In this document: positions 9,370 to 17,783 of the stretch, one piece after another
Numbering within the stretch: the stretch's first letter is position 1
Layout of the letters: the number at the start of each line of letters is the position of its first letter
NCBI GenBank assembly: GCA_903838675.1
Contig: CAILZI010000165.1
Span: 1-44,458, forward strand
Source of the DNA: an uncultured Verrucomicrobiota bacterium
GTDB lineage: Bacteria > Verrucomicrobiota > Verrucomicrobiia > Verrucomicrobiales > Verrucomicrobiaceae
DNA: 44,458 nucleotides
Direction: 5' to 3'
Translations under genes and position numbers: made by a program
The notes under the pieces: model-generated
Databases searched by the model: none
The model's input: the letters and a program-made list of their open reading frames with translations, nothing else
Told to the model about the DNA's origin: nothing

Positions 9370-9727
9370 GGGGAGACGAAATCAGAATGGCGAATGATGG
9401 GGGGCTTCCTCGATCATTGAGAGTGGATTGCAAAGTGTGGATGAGTACTGACGCAGGCTGATCGAACACGCCTGCCAGCAGCGTCTGCAAAGGGCTCAGC
9501 CCTCATTCATGCAGGGGAGAACTCAAGCTGCGCTCTGCGCCACACACCCGCCTTCCAAAGGCTTTCGCCATGCTTATATTGCTCTAAGAAAAAGTAAGCG
9601 TGCATTTATTTGCTGAAGCTTCTGAACTGCGCGTGATTTCCCCGGGTTCTGCCACTTTGGCGGGGCCATGCAGTGGCCGACGAGGATGACGGTTCCACCT
9701 CAAACGTACCTCGGAATCCACTCTTTG
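9370..9727 (+). other. Intergenic region before the hybrid kinase
   Basis: 358 bases between the glycosyltransferase stop and the chosen kinase start. I see no gene and no hairpin with a T-run. An AT-richer patch around 9570-9620 could hold the kinase promoter, but no convincing -35/-10 pair is visible. Confidence 0.4.
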
Positions 9728-12700
9728 ATGAAACAAAATAAGCGTAACACCTCTCTCCAGATTCGGCTGGCAAGCCTCACGATTCTGGGGCTGTTGATTA
9801 TTCTGGCAACAGCGGCTTTCTTCAGCGGGCGGCAGGTGGAGAGTGAAAGTGACTTGATCGCGGAGGATGCAGTGCCCGGCACCATCCAAGCGCACTACAT
9901 GCGACTGGCCATGTCCCGCAGCATTCGCTGGGTGTTGGTGGCGGCCTCCGCACAGACAGCGGAGTTTCGGGACTCGAGTCTGAAAAAAATGCATGAGGCC
10001 GATGCCATCTTTGCCGCTGCGCTCAAGAATTATGAGAAGAACCTTCGCCTGAATCCGGAGAAGGACCTGGCGCTGCTGGAGAGGGTGAAAATCGACTTTG
10101 CGGCATTTCGAACCCGGAGGGCGGCCTATGAAGCCTTGATCATGGCCGGAAACCGTGAGGCCAGCGCTGCCTACTTGGAACATGAACTGGTTCCGGCTCT
10201 TCTTCCGGTCACACAGTCCGTCGAAGAGCTGCTCAAATACAATCATGATGACAGCATCTCTCTGGCAAATTCGATCAGCCGCAGGGTCCATCAGCAGCAC
10301 TGGGTGGTGGGAGTCGTGATCGTGCTGGCCTTCGCCAGCGCATTGGTTCTGATTTTCAATCTGACCATCCGCCGCCAGGAGCTGGCGGAGGTGCAGGAGA
10401 ATGACGAGAAGTACTCCAAGGCCTTCCAGGCCAATCCCAGCGGCATCGCCATCACCGAAATCGCAACCGGGCGCTACCTGGAGGTTAATGAGAGCTTCTG
10501 CAGGATTCTGGGCTTTGCACCGCAGGAGGTGATCGGCCGCACGTCGTTGGAACTGGGCATCTGGGAGAGCGCAGAGGACCGTGGGCGAATGATTGAGCCG
10601 CTCTTTGCCGGCAAGCCCCTGCGCGACATGGAGATGTATGCGCTGACCCGAGATGGCAGCCGCAGGGCCGTGAACGTTAACGCTGAGATGGTCGAACTCG
10701 ACGGTCGGAAATGCGTGGTGTCTTTGATCGCCGACATCACAGAGCGCAAGGAGCTTCTGCGCAAGCAGGTGGAACTCGCGGCCATCGTCGAATCCTCCGA
10801 GGACGCGATCATCGGCAAGACTTTGCAGGGCATGGTCACCAGCTGGAACCGTGGCGCGGAGAAAGTCTTTGGCTACACGGCGGCGGAGGCCATCGGACAG
10901 AAACTGCTGATCCTTTTCCCACCGGAGCGCCAGGATGAAGAGGCTGAAGTCCTGGCCAGGATTTCCCGCGGCGAGACGGTCCAGCATTTCGAGACGGTAC
11001 GTGTGCGCAAGGACGGGCGGCAGATCTTTATTTCTGCGACCATCTCTCCGCTCAAAGACAGCCATGGAAAAGTCGTCGGTGCCTCCAAGATTGTCCGAGA
11101 CATCACCGCGCAGAAGCAGGCGGATGAAGCCCTGAGGGAAAGTGAAGAGCGCATCCGCATCCTGGGAGACAATCTGCCCAGCGGCATGATGTACCAGCTG
11201 GACATGGGCGCAGACGGGCATGACCGGCGCTTCACCTACATCAGCGCTGGCGTGGCCAGGCTGCACGAAGTCGCCGCTGAAGCAGCCATGCATGATGCAA
11301 TGGTGCTCTACAGGCAGGTGGTGGAGGCGGACCGGCCGCTCGTGGCCACGCGTGAGGCCGAGGCGCTCGCCGAAATGAAGCCCTTTGGGGCCGAGGTGCG
11401 CATCCAGCTTCCATCCGGAGGCGTGCGCTGGAGCCTTGTGGCCTCTGCACCACGCCGTGCCGCCAACGGGCGAGTGCTGTGGGACGGCATCGAGCTCGAT
11501 ATCAGCGCGCAGAAACAGGCGGGCGAGGCTCTGCGGGAGAAGCAGTCCCAGCTCGTTCTTGCCATGGGCATCGCGAAGCTCGCCCACTGGGAGTTTGACG
11601 TGGAGACAAACACCGTCACCGCGGATGCGCACCTTTTCCACCTGCTTGGCAGCGCTGCAGAGCAGGAAGGCGGGCTGTCCATGTCTCCGGAGGATTACAT
11701 CCGGAAATTCGTCCACCCGGAGGATGCCGGGTTTGTGGCCGGCGAAGTGGCCCTCGGGATCGCGACGGCAGATCCAAACTTTGCGCGGCAGTTTGAGCAC
11801 CGCATCATCCGCCAGGACGGAGCGGAGCGCGTCATGCTGGTGCGCTGCCGGATCCATCTGGATGCGAAAGGCCGGACGCGCAAATTCCTCGGCACGAACC
11901 AGGACATCACGGAACAGAAGCAGGCCGAGCTGCGCATCCGCCACCTGAACCGCGTCTATGAGGTGCTCAGCGACATCAACAAGACCATCGTGCGTGAGAA
12001 AGACCCGAAGACGATGCTGCAGGAGGCCTGCCGCGTGGTGGTGGAGAAGGGCGGTTTCCGCATGGCCTGGGTGGGCATGTTTGACGCCGCCGCCCACAAG
12101 CTGGAAGCGGCGGCCTCAGCGGGCGTGGTGGATGGGTTCACGGATCTCATCAACATGGATCTGCATGACAAGGAGCACGGCGGCGGCCCCTCGGGCCAGT
12201 GCTTCCGCTCCGGCGGGCTCGTCACCTTCAGCGACATCGAACATGCCCCGTTCCCAGCGCTGCTGCGTGTAGAGGCCCTGAAGCGCGGCTACCGCTCTTC
12301 CGCCTGTTTCCCCCTCAGGGTGGAAGGCCGGGTCAGAGGTGTTTTCTCACTCTATGCAGGCAAGGCGGCATTCTTTGATGAGGAGGAGCTGCGGCTGCTG
12401 GATGAACTGGCGCAGGACATCGGCTTTGCCCTGGAAGTGAGCGAAGGAGAGGCAAAGCGCCGGCAGGCTGAGCAGGAACTGCGCTGGCGCACGGCCTTCT
12501 TTGAAGCGCAGGTGCATTCCGCCATTGATGGCATCCTGGTGGTGGACAATGCGGGGAAGAAACTGCTGCAGAACCGCCGCATGACCGAGCTGTGGAAAAT
12601 CCCCCAGCCCCTGGCCGATGATTCAGATGATTCTCCGCAGCTCCAGTACGTGCTCGGCCGGGTCAGGGAGCCGGAGGTTTTTAGCCAAAAGATCACCTAC

Positions 12701-14023
12701 CTCAATGCCCACCCGGATGAATCCAGCACGGACGTCATCGAGCAGGTGGACGGCACCATCTTGGAACGCCACTCCGCGCCCGTGCGCGGCAGTGATGGCA
12801 CCTACTACGGCCGCGTGTGGACCTTTCACGACCTCACCGAGCGCAGGAAGCTCGAGGCGCAGTTCCTGCGCGCGCAGCGCATGGAGAGCATCGGCACCCT
12901 CGCCAGCGGTGTGGCGCATGATTTGAACAACATCCTCACGCCCATCATGATGTCCGTGTCCGTGCTGCGCATGAAGATTCCGGAGCCCATGCGTGACAGT
13001 CTCTTTGAAACCATTGAGTCCAGCGCGGAGCGCGGCGCGCAGATCGTCAAGCAGGTGCTCACCTTTGGCCGTGGCGTGGAAGGGGAGAGGCATCCTTTGC
13101 AGGTCGGGCTGCTGCTCCAGGAGATGGAGCAGATGATCCGCAGCACCTTTCCGAAGAACATCGCGGTTGAAGCCGTGAACGAACCGAACCTGTGGCCGTT
13201 GCTTGGAGATGCAACGCAGCTGCACCAGGTGCTGCTGAACCTCTGTGTGAATGCGCGCGATGCCATGCCGGATGGCGGCAGGCTGCGACTGAGCGCAGCC
13301 AATCTCGACATCGACACCAGCTACGCCAGCATGCTGCCGGAGATTTCACCCGGCCCGCATGTGCTGCTGGAAGTGCAAGATAACGGCAGCGGCATCCCGC
13401 CGGAAATCGTGGACCGCATCTTTGATCCCTTCTTCACCACCAAGGGCGTGGGCAAAGGCACCGGCCTCGGCCTCTCGACCGTGCATGGCATCGTCAAGGG
13501 CCACGGCGGCCTGCTCAAGGTGACGAGTGCTCCGGGGCATGGAACGACCTTCCAGATTTATCTGCCCGCCGTCCCGGATCAGGAGGCCGTGGCGGGCGCC
13601 GATACACTCACACCGCCACCCGCCGGCCATGGTGAGCTGGTGCTCGTGGTTGACGATGAGCCCGCCATCACCAACGCCGCACGCACGGTGCTGGAGGCCA
13701 ATGGCTACCGCGTCCTGCTGGCCCATGATGGGGCCGCGGCCCTAGCCGAGATCTCACTGCACATGCACGACATCGCCGTCATGCTCACGGATGTCATGAT
13801 GCCGGTCATGGATGGCGCGCTGCTGGTCCGCACCCTGCGAAAGATGCCCGTGAGCATCCCGGTGATCGGCTCCACCGGCCTGGCCGAGAAGGCGCATCTG
13901 GATGAACTGAGGGCGTTGAACACCGAAGCCATCCTGCGCAAGCCCTACAACGCCGGAATGCTGCTGCGCACTCTGGACGGAGTACTGCACCCGAAGGCAT
14001 CGGAGTCGAAGCCATTGCCTTGA
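9728..14023 (+). CDS. Multi-PAS hybrid sensor histidine kinase
   Basis: 1431 residues from the ATG at 9728, chosen because it lies just before the first membrane helix; starts at 9668 and 9686 are in frame. Order: helix 11-32, a helical periplasmic sensor like 4HB_MCP (about 33-190), helix about 190-212, four PAS domains with DITERK/DITAQK-type ends (about 225-735), a GAF domain (about 750-915), a fifth PAS (about 925-1045), HisKA with H1064 (GVAHDLNNILTP), a HATPase_c domain with N-box NLCVNARDAMPDGG, G1 DNGSGIP and G2 GKGTGLGLST, and a receiver with D1355 (MLTDVMMPVMDG) and the conserved lysine in LRKPY. No DNA-binding response regulator is adjacent, so its output partner is elsewhere. Signals are unknown; the many PAS domains suggest several cytoplasmic inputs. 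Confidence 0.93.
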   Translation: MKQNKRNTSLQIRLASLTILGLLIILATAAFFSGRQVESESDLIAEDAVPGTIQAHYMRLAMSRSIRWVLVAASAQTAEFRDSSLKKMHEADAIFAAALKNYEKNLRLNPEKDLALLERVKIDFAAFRTRRAAYEALIMAGNREASAAYLEHELVPALLPVTQSVEELLKYNHDDSISLANSISRRVHQQHWVVGVVIVLAFASALVLIFNLTIRRQELAEVQENDEKYSKAFQANPSGIAITEIATGRYLEVNESFCRILGFAPQEVIGRTSLELGIWESAEDRGRMIEPLFAGKPLRDMEMYALTRDGSRRAVNVNAEMVELDGRKCVVSLIADITERKELLRKQVELAAIVESSEDAIIGKTLQGMVTSWNRGAEKVFGYTAAEAIGQKLLILFPPERQDEEAEVLARISRGETVQHFETVRVRKDGRQIFISATISPLKDSHGKVVGASKIVRDITAQKQADEALRESEERIRILGDNLPSGMMYQLDMGADGHDRRFTYISAGVARLHEVAAEAAMHDAMVLYRQVVEADRPLVATREAEALAEMKPFGAEVRIQLPSGGVRWSLVASAPRRAANGRVLWDGIELDISAQKQAGEALREKQSQLVLAMGIAKLAHWEFDVETNTVTADAHLFHLLGSAAEQEGGLSMSPEDYIRKFVHPEDAGFVAGEVALGIATADPNFARQFEHRIIRQDGAERVMLVRCRIHLDAKGRTRKFLGTNQDITEQKQAELRIRHLNRVYEVLSDINKTIVREKDPKTMLQEACRVVVEKGGFRMAWVGMFDAAAHKLEAAASAGVVDGFTDLINMDLHDKEHGGGPSGQCFRSGGLVTFSDIEHAPFPALLRVEALKRGYRSSACFPLRVEGRVRGVFSLYAGKAAFFDEEELRLLDELAQDIGFALEVSEGEAKRRQAEQELRWRTAFFEAQVHSAIDGILVVDNAGKKLLQNRRMTELWKIPQPLADDSDDSPQLQYVLGRVREPEVFSQKITYLNAHPDESSTDVIEQVDGTILERHSAPVRGSDGTYYGRVWTFHDLTERRKLEAQFLRAQRMESIGTLASGVAHDLNNILTPIMMSVSVLRMKIPEPMRDSLFETIESSAERGAQIVKQVLTFGRGVEGERHPLQVGLLLQEMEQMIRSTFPKNIAVEAVNEPNLWPLLGDATQLHQVLLNLCVNARDAMPDGGRLRLSAANLDIDTSYASMLPEISPGPHVLLEVQDNGSGIPPEIVDRIFDPFFTTKGVGKGTGLGLSTVHGIVKGHGGLLKVTSAPGHGTTFQIYLPAVPDQEAVAGADTLTPPPAGHGELVLVVDDEPAITNAARTVLEANGYRVLLAHDGAAALAEISLHMHDIAVMLTDVMMPVMDGALLVRTLRKMPVSIPVIGSTGLAEKAHLDELRALNTEAILRKPYNAGMLLRTLDGVLHPKASESKPLP

Positions 14024-14040
14024 TGTGCCACGCCCACACC

Positions 14041-14396
14041 TTGGTCCCTGGAAAAGGACGCTCTGCGAAGCTTGGCAAGTCGTTCTCGTATTGCTCACGG
14101 GTTGGCAGAGTGCTGGGGGCAGGCTTCATCTGGCCGGCAGCGATGAGGCGATCCTCCTCGGCGGTGCGGTCGTGGCATTTGACGATGGATTCTTCGCCAA
14201 AGAGCACGGCGCAGCCACTGCCCTGTGCCTGCTTCACAAACGGCGCGATGTCGAAGTCGAAACCACCGTGCCCGTACTGGCCCACTACGAGGTAGTCGAG
14301 CATGCCGTCCTTCAGACAGGTGTCGATGTCGCAGCCCCAGGTGGAGCACTTCTGCCAGTCGACTCCTATGGGCGAGTCAGTCAGCATGTCGGTCAT
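14041..14396 (-). pseudogene. Remnant of a glycoside-hydrolase-like paralogue
   Basis: The minus strand reads about 110 residues of protein-like sequence (TDMLTDSPIGVDWQK, GCDIDTCLKDGMLDYLVVG, FVKQAQGSGCAVLFGEESI, then LPTREQY). The pieces line up with the secreted hydrolase-like protein at 214-1818: GCDIDTCLKDGMLDYLVVG against GMDVAAWIKDKLADIVIVG, and the following IAPFVKQAQGSGC against IEQFKELAKGTGC. No start, signal peptide, N-terminal barrel half or C-terminal domain is present, so this is a decayed internal fragment of a relative. It lies between the kinase stop and the repeat at 14416. Confidence 0.65.
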
Positions 14397-14415
14397 GCAA
14401 TGCTGTGGGCTCCGA

Positions 14416-14494
14416 CGGCGGCGGCTTGGGGACAAGCCGCCCTACCACGCGCTGGGCTCGCAAATGGCCGAAGCGATCACGACGCGTTAGGTAG
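14416..14494. repeat. Hairpin repeat, copy 1 (GGGGAC-loop type)
   Basis: A 25-bp stretch (14419-14443) is identical to 35959-35983. It contains the stem GCGGCTT/AAGCCGC around a GGGGAC loop and is followed in both places by a GCGCTGGGC-like stretch. Some 30 bases on, GTTAGGTAGGGCGCG (from about 14467) resembles the other arm of the element at 35844. The rest of 14024-14553 outside this and the remnant shows nothing else I can support. Confidence 0.7.
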
Positions 14495-14553
14495 GGCGCG
14501 CATTCCGAGAGCGCCGCCGAATGTCTCCACGCTTGCGTGCTCCTGCGCCCCCC

Positions 14554-16869
14554 TCACGACGCCGAGCGCAGAAACGCGATGATGCTGGCCACCTGCTCCG
14601 GCTTCAGCGCATCGCCGAGTCCGGCGGGCATGAGGGAGACGTTGCGCAGCGTGCGGATCTCAGCGCGCTTGCGCAGCACGGTGCGCTCTGTGCCCCCGGG
14701 GAGTTTCAAGGTCACGCTGGTGGGCGAGTCGGACACGGCGATGCCAAGGAGCGTTTCGCCCCACTGTGTTTTCACCCGCAGAGTTTCATAGCCCGGGCGC
14801 GCGGCCTCGCTGGGGAAGAGCACGTCCCGCAGGATGACTTCCGGCGCGCGCTGAAATTCCGCATCCAGATCCGGCCCCACGCTGACGCCGATGCCGTGAG
14901 ACTTGTGGCAGGCACCGCAGATGCTTTGAAACAGAACGCGTCCTTCTTCGAGATTCGGCTTCTCCTTCAGCGCGGCCAGCACGCCGGGCACGCGCTTTTC
15001 CCACACGGCATTCTGCTCGGCGCTGGGGGCGGTAGGTACTGGGATCTCGGCCTGCTGGGGCAGCGGCTTGGTTTCTTCCAGGCCAAGCCGCAGGATGTCG
15101 CCGGCCTTGCCTGTGGTGATGACAGCGAGGCAGGCGGAGATCTCCTTCGCATTGCCACGGCTGGCGATGATGCCGGCGAGGTTGTTCATCACCGGCTCGC
15201 TCTTGCCAGGTTCAGCAGCAAGCGCCAGCAGGATGTCCTTTTCCAAATGAAAGGCGGAGCTCGCGATGGCCGCATCCATCCAACGTAGCTGACCATGGTT
15301 CCGCGCCAGCGCGATGAGCGCTTCTTTGTCGGCACCAGCGCTCAGTGCGAGCTGCAAAGCGAGATTCGGTTCCAGTTCATTTTTGAGGCAGAGAGCACGC
15401 ATTGCGGCATCCAACGGCTTGTCATCATCCATTCGAAGCTGCAGCACCAAAGCCTCCTTGGCGCTGAGTTTTGGTTCCTTGTACTCCTCCTTCGCTTCCA
15501 GGATCCAGATGCGGCCGCGGTCATGCCCGTTCATCACCCCATACTGCTGCTGCAGGTGGCGCGGGATGGCGGAGTAGTCCTCGATGATCTCGCGGTAGAA
15601 GTCGCAGATGGCCATGCCGCCCTGCGGCGTGTGCGCGAGGCTCATGGGATGAAACCAGGAATCCCGCGAGGCGAGAAACTCGCTCTGCTCCTCGCCCTTC
15701 ACGCGCTCCAGCCGCAGCCGCGTGCCGTCCCGCACGATGTCCGCGCGGTGCACCAGATTCTGCGCGGGCTCGCACACGAAGTACTGGCCGCGCCACACCA
15801 GCGGACCGCACGCGGAGGTGAAGTAGCCGGACGCCGCGGCATCGCTGAGACTGATCTTGCGGTAGAAGGCGAAGTACTCCGCATGCTGCTCGCGCTTGGT
15901 GCGCCACGGGTGCGGTTTGGAGATGGGATAGACGCGCGTGTCATCGCTGGCAGGTGCGTCCAGCAGCGGCGCGGCGGCGTCCGGATTGCGCATGAGGTAG
16001 CGCCATGGGATGGGCGTGACGTACAGTCCGGGATGCGTCGTGGTGCAGACAAAGCGCTCACCACTTGGCGTGAAGGCCATGCCCATTGTCTTGGTGCTGC
16101 CGCTCACGGGCTCGATGGCGCTGCCATCCGCGCGGATGCGGAAGTCCGTGGCGGGCAGCGTCACCGGCTTGGCCAGATGCGGCCCCGTGATCTCGCCCCC
16201 GGCCCAGCCACGCCCCAAGTAGTACCAGCCATCCGGCCCCAGCGTGGGCGCATTGATGCCGCGCTCCAGATTGCCCGTGCCAAAACCGCTGAAGAGCTTC
16301 TCATTCACATCGGCCTGGTCATCGCCATCGCTGTCCTTCAAAAAAACAATGTGCGGCGCGCAGGCCACGAGGATCCCGCCATTCGCTGCGGCGATGCCAT
16401 AGCACGGCGGCAGTCGGTCCGCCCACACGGTGGCCTGGTCCATCACGCCATCGCCATCGGTGTCACGCAGCAGCTTCACCGTGCCGTAGGTTTCCGCCTC
16501 CGCCTTCTTCTTCGCCGCCTCGCTCGCCTGGATGCGCCGCACCTCGAGATCCAGCTGCCCCGACTTGTTGAGTTCGTCAATGTCGTACTGCCCTTCCACA
16601 TTGTAGCCATGCAGCTCGCACACAAAGCAGCGCCCCTTGTCATCCCAGCAGATGCCCGAGGGCTCATGGATCAGCGGCTCGCTTGCCAGCAGCCGGATCT
16701 GATAACCCGCCGGCACCTGAAACAACTTCGCACTCTCCGCCGGAGACAGCGCCCGCGGCGCATCCTCCGGTTTGGGGATCTCTCCTCGGATGTTGGAACA
16801 CACGATCAGCGTCAGGGCCGCACGGCGGAGACTCAAATAATCCATCAGACAAGAAAGGCTGGGCAACAT
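14554..16869 (-). CDS. PVC-type membrane-bound dehydrogenase with haem-c domain
   Basis: 771 residues from the ATG at 16869; an ATG at 16845 is an alternative. Short hydrophobic N-terminus (about 10-26) for export. Residues about 40-450 are a beta-propeller of the putative membrane-bound dehydrogenase type found in Planctomycetes and Verrucomicrobia (YQIRLLASEPLIHEPSGICWDDKGRCFV, DTDGDGVMDQATVWADRLP, GAYYLG-like GWYYLGRGWAGGEI). A helical HEAT-like stretch (about 470-600) leads into a cytochrome c domain with C651-x2-C654-H655 (SICGACHKSHGIG) and GPDLD downstream. It probably passes electrons from oxidation of an unknown, likely sugar-derived, substrate in the periplasm. It is divergent from the VOC gene. 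Confidence 0.92.
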   Translation of the reverse strand: MLPSLSCLMDYLSLRRAALTLIVCSNIRGEIPKPEDAPRALSPAESAKLFQVPAGYQIRLLASEPLIHEPSGICWDDKGRCFVCELHGYNVEGQYDIDELNKSGQLDLEVRRIQASEAAKKKAEAETYGTVKLLRDTDGDGVMDQATVWADRLPPCYGIAAANGGILVACAPHIVFLKDSDGDDQADVNEKLFSGFGTGNLERGINAPTLGPDGWYYLGRGWAGGEITGPHLAKPVTLPATDFRIRADGSAIEPVSGSTKTMGMAFTPSGERFVCTTTHPGLYVTPIPWRYLMRNPDAAAPLLDAPASDDTRVYPISKPHPWRTKREQHAEYFAFYRKISLSDAAASGYFTSACGPLVWRGQYFVCEPAQNLVHRADIVRDGTRLRLERVKGEEQSEFLASRDSWFHPMSLAHTPQGGMAICDFYREIIEDYSAIPRHLQQQYGVMNGHDRGRIWILEAKEEYKEPKLSAKEALVLQLRMDDDKPLDAAMRALCLKNELEPNLALQLALSAGADKEALIALARNHGQLRWMDAAIASSAFHLEKDILLALAAEPGKSEPVMNNLAGIIASRGNAKEISACLAVITTGKAGDILRLGLEETKPLPQQAEIPVPTAPSAEQNAVWEKRVPGVLAALKEKPNLEEGRVLFQSICGACHKSHGIGVSVGPDLDAEFQRAPEVILRDVLFPSEAARPGYETLRVKTQWGETLLGIAVSDSPTSVTLKLPGGTERTVLRKRAEIRTLRNVSLMPAGLGDALKPEQVASIIAFLRSAS

Positions 16870-16986
16870 TCAGAAGCTACGTGATTTGATTCATCAATCT
16901 TCAACTTGCCCTGCCAAACTCGGCTTATGGGCAGGTGTCACGACGTAGTGCTTTCAAAGTTGGTTGCATGAGGCGGACCTCCTTTG

Positions 16987-17565
16987 ATGATGGGAACCAT
17001 GAGATTTTCATCCACCAAGGTCATGCCGATGCACTGGGTGCTTTGCATCCTGGGTCCTGCAATCGCCATGCTCGCCGCGTTCCTGGCGACCGTGGTGTTT
17101 CAAATCAAAGCGGCAGAGCCTGACAAGCCACAGACGCCCACCACCACTCCGGCGGTTAGCGCACCGTCTTTACGCAAGCCAGGTTTTGTCTTCATGGAAC
17201 TGGCCACCCAGCGAGTGGAGGACTACACGGATTTTTTTGGCAGTGTGGCGGACTTCAAGGTCACGTGGCGGAAGCCGGGGTACGTGCAGGCCCAGTCAGG
17301 GCTGGCAGAGCTCACCTTCATCGATCCCAAGCACTGGGGCCCGGGCCATCCCTTTCATGGCAAGGTCACGGGCAATGGCATGGGGGTGGGAATCGAGATC
17401 GGCATCGTCGTGGCGGATCTGGACAAGGCCTACGCCGCCGCTCTCAAGTTCAAAGACAAAGGCTGGCCCGTGACCACCGGCATTGTCATGCGCCCCTGGG
17501 GCGTGCGGGATTTTCGCGTGACGGCGCCGGATGGGTATTATCTGAGGTTTACGGAGGGAAGGTGA
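16987..17565 (+). CDS. Membrane-anchored VOC (glyoxalase-fold) protein
   Basis: 192 residues from the ATG at 16987; ATGs at 16990 and 16999 are equally plausible and a TTG lies at 16984. One membrane helix or uncleaved signal (about 16-38, WVLCILGPAIAMLAAFLATVVF) is followed by a Pro/Thr linker and a VOC domain (about 62-190) with the typical betaalphabetabetabeta units (FVFMELATQRVEDYTDFF, IEIGIVVADLDKAYAAALKF, GVRDFRVTAPDGYYLRF). The final DGYYLRF matches the C-terminal strand that often supplies a metal ligand, but here it carries no glutamate at the usual place, so enzymatic activity is uncertain. Divergent from the dehydrogenase gene. Confidence 0.85.
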   Translation: MMGTMRFSSTKVMPMHWVLCILGPAIAMLAAFLATVVFQIKAAEPDKPQTPTTTPAVSAPSLRKPGFVFMELATQRVEDYTDFFGSVADFKVTWRKPGYVQAQSGLAELTFIDPKHWGPGHPFHGKVTGNGMGVGIEIGIVVADLDKAYAAALKFKDKGWPVTTGIVMRPWGVRDFRVTAPDGYYLRFTEGR

Positions 17566-17600
17566 GGAGGGCGAGAAGCCTGCGCTGCATCGAAGGCCAC

Positions 17601-17684
17601 AACGTGCGTATTGTAGTCCCTGCTTTAGCAGGTCTGGGCGCGTCATTCAGAGCCTGCTAAAGCAGGTGCTACATTACGTGCGCT
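17601..17684. repeat. Inverted repeat with CCTGCTTTAGCAGG core
   Basis: Two imperfect arms (about 17601-17633 and 17649-17684) are reverse complements: the left reads ACGTGCGTATTGTAG then CCTGCTTTAGCAGG, the right CCTGCTAAAGCAGG then TGCTACATTACGT. Each core is itself palindromic. The form is that of small REP-like elements that fold into hairpins in RNA or single-stranded DNA. Confidence 0.75.
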
Positions 17685-17728
17685 GGGTATGAGGGGGCAG
17701 TTGAGGAAGAGTGCCGTGAACATCGCAC

Positions 17729-17758
17729 AAAAAAGGCGGGCCGTTGCGGGCCCGCCTT
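17729..17758 (-). terminator. Rho-independent terminator of the propeller operon
   Basis: On the minus strand a perfect 10-bp GC-rich stem (17749-17758 with 17733-17742, loop 17743-17748) is followed by Ts (the A-run 17729-17734 on the plus strand). It lies 25 bases beyond the stop of the gene ending at 17784. Confidence 0.9.
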
Positions 17759-17783
17759 CGTGAATTGTCTGGCTTTGCTGTGC

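Noticed and set aside
9584..12097. An 837-codon minus-strand frame opposite the hybrid kinase
   Set aside because: The plus strand has clear PAS and GAF domains throughout; the minus frame shows no motif.
15295..16884. A 529-codon plus-strand frame opposite the dehydrogenase
   Set aside because: The minus strand carries the propeller and CxxCH motif; the plus frame is a His/Arg/Val-rich shadow.
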